A stretch of DNA of 64,000 bases from Drechslerella dactyloides. Its lineage: Eukaryota > Ascomycota > Orbiliomycetes > Orbiliales > Orbiliaceae. Within the stretch, counting starts at the first letter, position 1. Each line of letters starts with the position of its first letter. Below the pieces are notes generated by a model. That model had not been told where the DNA came from. It worked only from the letters and a program-made list of their open reading frames with translations, and made no database searches. Shown piece after piece: positions 54,917 through 64,000 of this stretch. Position numbers and translations under genes: made by a program. The stretch is taken from contig JAGTWJ010000001.1 of the NCBI GenBank assembly GCA_020064725.1, positions 3,968,001 to 4,032,000 on the forward strand. Direction: 5' to 3'.

Positions 54917-57900
54917 GGCGCCCGTCCGGTCTCCCAAGTCCAATTAAATATACACCGCTACCACCGTCCTGACGGGTCCGACGGTTCGCTCTTGTCGTCC
55001 TGTGTTGCGTGGCGTTGGAGGAGTGTGGTCGTACAAAGCAGGTGCGCAATCCAGGCGCAGGCGTAAGTATCAAAATAGTAACTTGAATTGATCACGGTCG
55101 AATAAAATAGAACTGAATAGCGAGCGAGGGCACAGAGTCTCAAGCGCACGGTCGAATACAGAGAACACAAAGAGAGCGCAATACGCAGATCGGATCCAGC
55201 AGCTCTTCGCCTGGAAGCACCTGTCGCCTGCGGTCACGTCGATCGAAAAAGAGAAATGAACGGCCTGGTCGGAGAGAGGGAAGGAAGGAGCGAGGTGGGT
55301 GGGGACTGGTCGAATAAAGAGCGAATGGTCCGGTCCCTGCTGCGGCCGTTCGAGTCAGTCATCCGATGTCTCTTCCATGAACAGGCGCGTGCGCACCGAT
55401 GGGATGCAGGCGGAGCTGCACAGCAGACCTCAGCAATGGAAGCTTCGAAGAAATTGCTCCATTGCGACAGGCCGCGCGAACTATGTAACAGAAGGCGGGG
55501 AAATGTTATACTGACACCAAAGTATGCAATGCAATATATCTCAAAGCAGGTGCTCGCCACACTAGCGCAGGCAAAAGAACTTTTGAAACTGCGCGGGAAA
55601 GGCCAAAATCAGGAAGTGGATCGTAAGAGGAAAATTGGGCCCCTTCAGCGAGGGCGAGAGGGGCGCCGAATTCCTTTTATCGACCTGAATTTCAGCAACT
55701 GCCAGCGTTTGAGATTCGCATTTCTGGCACTCCGGACAAGTTCAACCCGTCCTGGTCGTCCATCGGGCCTTGTCCCAAGGCTGTGACACCACCCTCCAAG
55801 AAATTAAACCCCAACCGACGAAACAGAAGCCAGGGACAGCGCCTAGGATAATGAGCTGCCGATCTAATGCATGGCAGACCGGGCCTCCTGTCCTATCGCC
55901 AGAACCTTAGTTCGATTGCCAGGTCGGCTGGCTTGGTGCAAACACGCCCACGTCTCCATCGACGCTATCGACCGTTGCGGGACGAGCCCCAAAATGTCAT
56001 TGGACGAGCGCTTGTTCGCCTCAATTTCGAAGGTTCTGCAAGTCCGACTTGCAAAAAGTCTTGGGTCTGTCTGTCTCGGGCTGGCCAGCCGGAAACCAAC
56101 AATGGCAGATGTCAACTCGACGGAGAAGATTTTTTTTCGTGGTGACTTGACTTGGCGTCGAAATGCAAATGGCATCCCTGAAGCAGTGCTGCCTTCCTGC
56201 CCTGACCGACCGTTGTGCGGAACGTGCCATGACTGCTAAGGTCGATTCCGTATAGAAACAGCTGATGTCTTGCGAATTAGTTCGTTCGTGCTGGACAGGG
56301 TTTCAGATAAAGACTTGGGGAACTCTGGCATGCACTTCCTGGCAGGCGCATCCACCGTTCCCCGTCTTACTCCTCGGCAGGTTCGCCCTTCCCTGTCCGT
56401 TCGCTGAGGTTGTGCTTAGGCCGTGTTCTGTCATGTCAACGTTTCGATGAAAGAAGAAGCAGCAGCGGCCCTTGCTTGGACAGACTGACATTCGACGGGA
56501 AAACGAGACGGGACGAATGCAGGGCCCGAATTCGCGCAGCTTCCAGATCCCTTTGACGGCAACGCCGCCCGGCCATACATACGTGCATGTCGTGTTCGGG
56601 CTTATGCGCGACCCTCGAGTTATTTGGCATTTGTATTATTCCTGCACTTTAAGCTTTTATCAAGCAGAAACGTTTGATGCTGTCCAGCCGAAGTCGCTTT
56701 CCTGTCCGCGAGGGACATCGCGGCCATACGAGGCGTCGCGGTCGGTTGATTGGATGAGATTGATTGGATGTGGTTGGGTGGGCGTGGCGCGATTCAGCCA
56801 GCCAGCGCTGCACGTCATCCCAGCCGTCAGCTGCTCTCGCTGGTTGGCCAGCGGCCCAACGTCGGCTCGCCGTCGCAGTCGGTCCATTGGCCTTTCGCAT
56901 TTCACTTGACTGATTAAAGGGTAGTCACCAGGTAGAGTTTTATTGTCCATGTATTATGTTGTCACGAGCGCTTTAATTTCGAAGGACGCAACGCCGTCCA
57001 ACCTCAAAGTACAAAGTTTGACGGCCGAGGTACGCTGGGTGACGAGATGCAGGCGAAATTTACATGAATCTATGCAATATCTCGCAAAGTATGGGTAGAG
57101 ACGGCCACTCGCGCAATTGCACACCGTTTCACCGAGGTGTACGTATACCTCGCAGCTCATTTGCAAGGCTCTGTTATTACACGAAGACGATTTCGGAACG
57201 TTGCGGTCCCATGGATCCAGCTCCAGTCTCCGAAACACCAGTCGGAATCTGTACAACAAACAGGCTACAACCTAGGCGTACAGGACATGCAATTGAGGAT
57301 GTCGGACCTCGCGTCAGCGAAAACACCGAACTGTCCCATCGTGTTTGATTCGTTGTGGAAGCAAAATGCGCGGTTTCCGATAACTCGGAGAGTGCCCTCA
57401 GGAGTGTTCGGATCGCAATTATTAATCGTGGCCTCGACATCGCTTCGGGATAAGAGTCCGAGATGACCAACCTATGATTGTAAACTATAGCCGTAGCCGT
57501 AGCTAAAGCACCTATTCTGTTACACAGGCACTAACCAACCAGCTTAGCACTATACACATCGGCGCCTAACGCAATTAAGCCCGGTACGGATTTCTTTGCA
57601 ACTACTACTCTTCAAAAGCAACCTGTCGGGGACTTTAGAATTCATTAATGCTGCATTGATGCTTTATATTGGTTGATGCTGGGCTCCGCGGGTCCGGCAT
57701 GGCATCCGAGCGTTCATCGCATCGGCTCAAGCATCGGCCTATGAACAGAAGCAGTTATCGATCCTTACTAAGAGTACATTAATTTCCCATTGCTTCGTGG
57801 CAAGGTTTGGGTTGCGAGGTTGAGGTATGTGGTATGTGCTCCATTGGTCATGCCCAGTCTAGAACACTCCAATTACACGCTTGGCTTGACAGATGAGCTA

Positions 57901-58304
57901 TGTAGCTTACGAATATATTAATTCTAAAGGACGGCTGAGAAAATGCAATGCAGCATTAATAATGCATTCCAAGGCTCCGAGTCGGTTCCAGGGTCGTTTC
58001 TTCTTGGAGGAATCACGATGCCTCAACGCGGAACACATTCAGATGCAACGTGACTGGACTCGTGGAAGGCGGTGACAACCTAGCCTGCCTCCTTAGGACG
58101 CACCGAATTTCTGGGCCGTGCACATGTTCCTCTTGACCCCAGCAGCCTCCTCCTGCTACCATTCTCTAATCCAAATATCGCATGTAGGTGCAGAAGCAGC
58201 TGTGCTGAATACTTTTATTCTGAGAGAACGTACTCCTGCCAAACGCCATCCCGAAATACAACATATCCAGAGCATCTAAACCGCGCATCTATGCATCGCA
58301 GATA
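54917..58304. other. Non-coding interval with a MITE-like element
   Basis: No gene supported. Frames of 100-176 codons (such as 55256-55786 on plus) show no family signal. The 57.6-58.0 kb part is AT-rich and holds a perfect 15-bp inverted repeat (see the mobile-element entry). The last ~200 bases are the ENP1 3' region. Confidence 0.5.
57644..57960. mobile_element. Putative MITE-like element bounded by a 15-bp inverted repeat
   Basis: ATTAATGCTGCATTG at 57644-57658 recurs as an exact reverse complement at 57946-57960. Weaker similarity continues outward on both sides (TTTAGAATTC on the left against TTGGAATGCA read inward from the right). The ~287 bp between them are non-coding. Size and termini fit a miniature inverted-repeat element. 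I see no clear target-site duplication and no second copy in the window, so the call rests on the termini only. Confidence 0.4.
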
Positions 58305-59779
58305 TCATATATCATCCATCACGTCGTCCATCAGATCGTCGTGCCCGGGAGGAATCATCTCCTCTCTACCTCCCTTCCTCCCCTCCTCTAGCTCCGTCAC
58401 AATCTGAGGAGCAACAGCCGGATGACCCTTCTTCCTCACCAATTCAAACAGTGCTTTCCTCTGATCCTCTGTGATATCGTTCTTATAACGTGTCGCGAAA
58501 CTCAGAAGACTCTGGTGCCAAAGCAGCGGCATTTTCTCCTCACTGTTCGCAAACCGAATAAAGTGGAAGACCACAGCATCGACAGCCTTGTATGGCAGAG
58601 CGTACTTTTTCTCCAGCAACACTCTGATAAATATACTCGTAGGGCCAGTGTAATCCATATCGCAAAGCCGTTGGAGCGCCGCGGCCGAGTGAAGTACCGG
58701 TATGGACACACGGGCGAGCACCGATCCGACGATCTGGGCTTCTCGAAGCGTGCATGTTCCAGACGAACACAGCGGGAAGAGGAAGCCTTTGTTGAAAGCC
58801 GCTGGTTTGTACAGCGCCTTCTTAAGCGCCTTGTAGAGATGGATGTTGAGTTTCTTGTGCTCGTAAATGTCATCCCGGACGCGGTCAAGAAGTATTAGAT
58901 TGAGGAACCTGGACCGGCAAAATGATTAGAATAATTCGGTATGCGACGGCTGATAAGAAGATTTTAGTACCTTTGAGTCTGGGCTGCATTCAGGTTACTG
59001 GCAAACATCTTTGTAGCCTCATAACAGGCATGGGGAGACCATTCATCCGGCCTCGTTAGGAACAGAATCTCTTCCCAATTCTTTAGGCTAGGGATAATTT
59101 TGAACGGCTTCGGCAGCTTGCCCGATTTGTATCTCGACAAGAGAACCCCAATCTTTGTGTAGACCTCGATGACTTTCGGCGGTAACTCGATTCGTTCTTC
59201 GTGATCCACGTCCATGCCCCCTCGCCTTTCTTTCAATTGTAGGGAACTTTCATGCTCAGCAATCTTCTCCAAGATCTTATCCGCCAGCGATATCGTGGGG
59301 CGTTCGCTCGTCGCAGGTAGGAATTTGTTGAATAGCTCCTCATCCTCCTCATTCACTATCTACCATCGCACGTCAGTATAACGGGAATCATGGGAATTGG
59401 TGGATGGACATACCACTTCTTCGGCTACATCTTCGTCCCCGTATTCGTCTTCGTACTCATCGTCATCTTCGTCGCTCTCATCCTCCCACTCTCCGACGCT
59501 CTGATGGTGGGGTATCAGGAAGTTATCGGCGGCCTGCTTCGAGCTCTTTGATGTCTTGGGCTCTTCCACTTCATCTTGCTGCTCTCTCGCAAGCTGCAAG
59601 ATTTTCCTAGAGAGTGCGGGGTCCACGAATCCTTCTTCGTTGCTCCGGCCATCTTTCGAGGCCTTTCGCTTCTGCCGGACTGGTTTCGATGTTGCAGTCT
59701 TTGAGGCTGTTAGGTCTTCGTAGAGGGGATTATGTCGGGCCTGTCGGGCCGATGGGGACTTGGAGATGTCTTTAGGCAT
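58305..59779 (-). CDS. ENP1: Bystin/Enp1, 40S ribosome-assembly factor
   Basis: Three exons, 59779-59414, 59359-58971 and 58908-58305, give about 452 residues. Introns are 54 bp (GTATGT...GGTAG) and 62 bp (GTACTA...CCAG). The N-terminus is charged, with RQARHNPLYED at the start and an acidic Asp/Glu run at ~100-120. The bystin domain follows: DEELFNKFLP, LADKILEKI, VGVLLSRYKSGKLPKPFKI-like sequence, WSPHACYEATKMFASNLN, FLNLILLDRVRDDI, and YALPYKAVDAVVFHFIRF. Enp1 works in the nucleolus and cytoplasm on 90S and pre-40S particles, with Ltv1 and Rps3 near the head. Divergent from BRE2 across 346 bp. Confidence 0.95.
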
Positions 59780-60125
59780 GGCGATAGCGTTCTGGTGGTC
59801 GGAAATTGCTTTGCGTCGTTCAGAGTGATATCGTGGGACAGTGGCGGGTGGAGCTTCAAGGTTACAAGCATCTTTGAGTTTTTTTTTTTTTTTTTTTTTT
59901 TTCTTAGTTCTGCAGCTCGAAATTTTGCGGCGTTTGCGCCCAAAATTACCGCAACTGGAAAGTTTCCCGTCCGGGCAACTTGAGCTGCTGCTGTCGCGAC
60001 CACCTTCATTTCATCTACCTCAATTTCCCAGCACCCTCACGATACCACCGCCCTTCCTTCACTGTCCTTCGACTTACCTCTGGGCCCGTAAGTTCAACAG
60101 CCAGAATAGTACACATTTCTTCAGG
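59780..60125. promoter_or_regulatory. Divergent ENP1/BRE2 promoter with a T24 tract
   Basis: The 346-bp spacer holds a 24-base T run at about 59879-59902. Long poly(dA:dT) tracts exclude nucleosomes in fungi and often mark promoters of ribosome-biogenesis genes, so this fits ENP1; the effect here is inferred. Confidence 0.6.
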
Positions 60126-61960
60126 ATGTCGGCATCCGACCTCCCTGTTCCCGCCATCGGCAGCGGAGGCACTTCCAATACCAACAACAATGCGCTCTCG
60201 CCTGCTCGAGCTGCCTCACATCCTCCTCCGGTCATTCCCATGAAACGGTCTCTCTCTCGCGATCCGGAACCGCGTATTGAGTCTCCTGCTCCGGGCGCAC
60301 ACCACGCAACACCTGTTGCTGGCTCACCGGAGCCAACAGGTGCATCTGGAAGCCGACACGTCAAAACTAAGGCCCGCGAGAAGCTCACACCGCGCGAGGG
60401 TGGTCGCGAGAAGAAGGAATCATGGAAGAAGAAAGAGGCACAAGCTTCGGCGAGGGCTGCTACGCCAACTTCCGCCCCGACAAGCGGCCCTACGTCCAAA
60501 AGTGTGTCTGCGAAAGCTGCTGCTACCCTAGCTAAAGATGCACCGCCAGCACTCCAGATGTTCACGCTGCCACCCCCGAAAGACGTCGACTACCTGGCTG
60601 CCAAGGGCCCTATTCTCGTCCCCGTCACATATCCCAAAAACTCGCCGATAACTTTCTACGAGACAACAGAACAGTCAGTACCCTTCGCTAACCAGCTACA
60701 CACACTGGTATAATGCCTGTAAGGATGGTACCTGTTGCTAACTCAAGTAAAAACTGCAGTCCCTCGAACCGCAAAGGCTTCCGGTACATACCCTGCAAAG
60801 CTTCTCGCCTGATACCAGCCCTAAAGTATCATACCACCGAGGTTCCTCCGTACGCCGCCCGCATATCGTACGAAGACAAATCCACCCATATTCATGTCGA
60901 CAACCCGGGTGTCACCGTCACTACTGAGAAGGGATTCCGCTCAGCCCGCGCAAACGTAGGAGTGCGTGAGGGAGACTGGTACTACGAATGCAAAATACTC
61001 AACGGCATAAACCGAGACAACCCCGCCGAAGAGAGTGGACATGTCCGCGTCGGGTTCGCGCGGCGTGAAACGAGTTTGGACGTTCCCGTGGGATATGACG
61101 CGTACAGCTATGGAATTCGAGACCTGGATGGTCAGATAGTGCACATGTCGCGGCCAAAGGACTTCATGAAGGAGAGCCTCGCCACTGGCGATGTCATCGG
61201 GCTGCATATATCCCTACCGCCGATTTCAACGCAACGAGACATCCTTGCGCCATTCTCCGAAACGTCAAAATACCCACCGGATGTCTTGCGAGACCGAGTA
61301 CCGATAAAGTACAAGGCGCAGCTGTACTTTGAACAGTTTGAGTACATGCCGACGAAGGACATGGAGGACCTGATGAACCCGGCGCCTGCGGCGAACAGCA
61401 GTGTCTCCCTCGCCAACCTGAATAAGGCGTCGAAAGCAGCTTTTAAAACCCTGCCCGGCAGTACGATCCGAGTCTACAAGAACGGAAAATGTATGGGCAC
61501 CGCGTTTAAGGACCTGTTTGTCTTCCTACCACCAGCTAGCCAGCCTCTGGCTACTCTGGGAGGCCGGGCCTTGGATGACGGCTTTTGCGGATACTACCCA
61601 ACTGTGAGCGTCTTCAGAAGTGGGAGAGCGCAGGTGAACTTTGGACCGGACTGGGAATACCCGCCTGAGGATCTAGATTTCGGGGATGGCACAACAACCA
61701 TGACGAATCCCGACGAGATGGTCGACGGGGAAACCGTCACTTCCAAGATCAAAGTGCGGGCAATGAGCGACCGGTATAATGAACAGGTCGCAGAGGATGT
61801 CACGTACGATATCATCGACGAAGTGGACATGTGGTTTTCAGAGCAAAAGGCCGCCGCGAACGCCAAAGGGATGGAGAACGGTGCGGGGGCCGCAACCAAT
61901 GGCGCAAACCCACCGCAGGAAACCAAGGAGATCCAAGAAATGCATCTCGACGAGGAATAG
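60126..61960 (+). CDS. BRE2: COMPASS subunit Bre2 (Ash2L homologue, SPRY domain)
   Basis: Two exons, 60126-60673 and 60760-61960, give about 582 residues. The 86-bp intron needs a GTCAGT donor and CTGCAG acceptor to keep frame, joining FYETTE to PSNRKGFRYIP. Residues 1-150 are disordered and Ser/Ala/Lys-rich. The SPRY core (~205-440) has ARISYEDKSTHIHVD, GFRSARANVGVREGDWYYECK, GHVRVGFARRE and AYSYGIRDLDG. It ends with FCGYYPTVSVFRSGRAQVNFGP. The C-terminus carries the helix DIIDEVDMWFSEQ, similar to the Sdc1/Dpy-30-binding motif. Bre2 supports Set1-catalysed histone H3K4 methylation in the nucleus. Confidence 0.93.
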
Positions 61961-62491
61961 GGCTCTCCGCTGCGGCGCGTTGCTGGTTCCAGGGGTTAGG
62001 ATGGGCATCACCTAAGCTGCATCCGCGGATAAACCTACTACCATACACAAATAACCGACGGCTCCTCCCAAACGCTGGACCGGGGGTAATCTTTCTGTTG
62101 CGGTTTTGTTTGCATGATTAATTTCGATCTTTTTCGATATGTATTACTAGTATACCCTCTTGGTTTTGCTGTGGCGTCTCTATCACGATATATGTATAAT
62201 AACCAGTTTTAGGAAGCTTCGTGCTCATATTTCATATACGTAATGATAATACCGATATGGTGGGCGTTTGTTATGACCGTCGTCATTCTTCTCATCAAGC
62301 TATTATATTAAGCTACCAGCCGTTATCAATTCGGTCTTCTCTTATGAATACATGCCATATATCATTTCCCATCACTTCATTTCAGATGTCAATCCCAAAA
62401 ACAAATGTAAAGGATAACGCCGAATCCAGACGCCGTCACGCTTGCGGCTCCTCGACCTTTATAGTACAGACGCCTAATATGGCAAACACAA
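61961..62491. other. Intergenic between convergent BRE2 and NSE1
   Basis: AT-rich 3' regions of the two genes; nothing else seen. Confidence 0.6.
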
Positions 62492-63970
62492 TCAACGACG
62501 CCGTGATTTCAGCGTCGCTTTCGACATTCTGCGTGGCAGTTCGTCGTCTTCTTCGTCGTCATTATCCTGCGTCTGAATTTGCTGGCTCGCCATGCTCTCG
62601 CGCTTGACACGGACGATGTTCTCGCGGGTGGGACGAGGGCTAGCCGTTCCACCGTATCGAGTTGAACCAGCCGGTTCGTCGTCATCCTCGTCGTTATCTT
62701 CGTCAACGTCGTCCGGGTCCTGCGTCTGTTGCATGCCGGAGGAACGTCGGCTTGACCCGTTCATGGTCCGCGAGACTTTTCTCGGACGCTCGGCCCGCAG
62801 TTCTTCTTCTTCATCGTCCGAGGTCAATGCTCTGTTCCGTCTTCCCAGTGAGAGCCTGGTTCCATTAGGCCTCGCGGAAGATTCGCCCATCTGTTCTTCG
62901 TCTTCATTCATGTCGTCTTCGTCACTGTCGTCGTCGTTATCAAACATTGTGCTTCTCCTGCCCTTGCTCTTCTCGATCCTAATCTTGGCAGATTTGCTCA
63001 GACGCTGAGGCTGTATCCCTTCCGAATCGCGCCCTCTTGACCTGCGGAGTCCTGCGCCGCCACTGCCGCCGCCGCCTCTCGCCGCCTTAGGTCCCACCGG
63101 GTCCCCCTTCCATTCGGCTTGGCACGTCGGACACTTTCCAGTTGGATTTTTGGAGAAGTAGTGCTCCGCACAATGATTGTGCATTCGAAGGTTGCAGGCC
63201 GGATCCGAGCATCGCTGTCCGATTGTGTGCAAGTACTTACAAAGATAACAGGACTTGATGCGGAGTTTCATGGGACCTTTGGTAACCGTTCCATCCTCGT
63301 GTTCTTCCTCCTCTTCCACATTGTAGGTTGCCAGCAGGTAGGGCTCAAGCTCCAGTAGCGATCTAGTAGAAAGGAAGTGGTAGCCAGCACCATCCCTTTC
63401 CAACCAGCCCTCGTTGACGAATCTCGCAAGGCAGTCTTCCGCTTCCGACTTTGTAAGACCTATGCCGGCGCCGGCGATGACCTGGGTCGTTTCCTCGCCG
63501 TTGGCGCCCTGGGTGGCCACGACGCGGTTCTCTCGTTCGGAAGGAGGGTTCTTGTTCAAGCTGATGGCACGCATGCCCTTGATGGCCATTATTTCTGCGT
63601 GGATGGTATTGTTCACGTCGAACATGTCGTCGAGCAGCCGTTTGAAAAAGGAGATCTCGTCAGGCGTATGAGTGGTTGCGAGGCGGATGATCTCGTCGTC
63701 CGACGAGTTGACGAGAGAGTAGTATCGTTTCCCGTCCTCTTGGTCCAGCATGTTTCGGACCTCGAGGTCGAACGGCGAGATGGCATTTTGTATGGTATGG
63801 ATGACATCCGTGACATCCTTCAACGAAACCGACTCAGTGCTGACTTCGGAGCCCGTGTCTGCGGACTTTATCAGGGCGAGCAGCTCGCGGCCTTCCTCCA
63901 GGTCGATGAACGGGCGTATAAGCAGGCCTTGCAGGAAGGCTCTATGGACGTTTGTGTAGTTCGGCGGCAT
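62492..63970 (-). CDS. NSE1: SMC5/6 complex subunit Nse1 (RING-like)
   Basis: Intronless, 492 residues; the start MPPNYTNVHRAFLQGLL fits the family and lies 30 bases inside the window edge. Residues ~8-215 form the winged-helix region that binds Nse3/MAGE. A variant RING follows at 241-286 with Cys241, Cys244, Cys254, Cys259, His264, His266, Cys267, Cys280 and Cys283 (CYLCKYLHTIGQRCSD, MHNHC, CPTC). Nse1 with Nse3 and Nse4 bridges the SMC5/6 heads and promotes ubiquitin transfer and recombinational repair. The family usually ends soon after the RING; here ~200 extra residues follow, Gly-rich then acidic/Ser-rich. That tail may be lineage-specific and a phosphorylation platform. Promoter sequence is mostly outside the window. 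Confidence 0.93.
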   Translation of the reverse strand: MPPNYTNVHRAFLQGLLIRPFIDLEEGRELLALIKSADTGSEVSTESVSLKDVTDVIHTIQNAISPFDLEVRNMLDQEDGKRYYSLVNSSDDEIIRLATTHTPDEISFFKRLLDDMFDVNNTIHAEIMAIKGMRAISLNKNPPSERENRVVATQGANGEETTQVIAGAGIGLTKSEAEDCLARFVNEGWLERDGAGYHFLSTRSLLELEPYLLATYNVEEEEEHEDGTVTKGPMKLRIKSCYLCKYLHTIGQRCSDPACNLRMHNHCAEHYFSKNPTGKCPTCQAEWKGDPVGPKAARGGGGSGGAGLRRSRGRDSEGIQPQRLSKSAKIRIEKSKGRRSTMFDNDDDSDEDDMNEDEEQMGESSARPNGTRLSLGRRNRALTSDDEEEELRAERPRKVSRTMNGSSRRSSGMQQTQDPDDVDEDNDEDDDEPAGSTRYGGTASPRPTRENIVRVKRESMASQQIQTQDNDDEEDDELPRRMSKATLKSRRR

Positions 63971-64000
63971 CTTGCGACGCTTGCGAGACGAGCGCTCGGA

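Noticed and set aside
55256..55786. 176-codon plus-strand frame
   Set aside because: No family resemblance, no codon bias like the neighbours; left as unsupported.

Overview
The window is nuclear DNA of a filamentous ascomycete (Pezizomycotina). The evidence is: short spliceosomal introns (mostly 51-122 bp, GTANGT-type donors, CTAAC/CTAAT branch sites, YAG acceptors); dense genes on both strands; and recognisable fungal orthologues (HacA, Ies6, Brl1/Brr6, Bre2, Bud13, Slh1, Enp1, Cox16, Nse1, a DUF7587 protein). I cannot place it in a class. I see no tRNA, rRNA, CRISPR array, intact transposon or secondary-metabolite cluster.

Layout. 1-5.1 kb: FAD oxidoreductase (Tda3-like), IES6 and BRL1/BRR6, the last two divergent across 274 bp. 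5.1-8.8 kb: non-coding, ending in a pyrimidine-rich leader. 8.8-13.9 kb: rhodanese/tyrosine phosphatase and a short-chain dehydrogenase. 15.4-22.9 kb: DUF7587 protein, a small protein ending in a CVIA prenylation box, COX16, a mitochondrial pterin-dehydratase-like protein and hacA. 22.9-31.9 kb: about 9 kb with no supportable gene. 31.9-44.5 kb: FGGY sugar kinase, RPA1-like OB-fold protein, an unknown Cys-cluster protein, ATL1, BUD13 and a Cid1-type nucleotidyltransferase. 45.2-52.2 kb: SLH1, 13 exons. 53-54.9 kb: unknown Ser-rich protein. 54.9-58.3 kb: gap with a MITE-like inverted repeat. 58.3-64 kb: ENP1, BRE2 and NSE1.

The genes are mostly conserved housekeeping functions, not one pathway: chromatin and genome maintenance (Ies6, Bre2, Nse1, Atl1, RPA1-like), RNA and ribosome biology (Bud13, Slh1, Enp1, Cid1-like), ER stress (HacA), nuclear envelope (Brl1), mitochondria (Cox16, pterin-dehydratase-like). 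Exon boundaries were worked out by hand from reading frame, splice signals and remembered family sequence, so single boundaries may be off.

No clear novel multi-gene system is visible. The best leads are the ADP-ribosyltransferase-like motif spacing of the DUF7587 protein, the CVIA-tailed small protein, an antisense coding-like segment inside one oversized SLH1 intron, the RPA1-like protein, and the inverted-repeat element near 57.6-58.0 kb.
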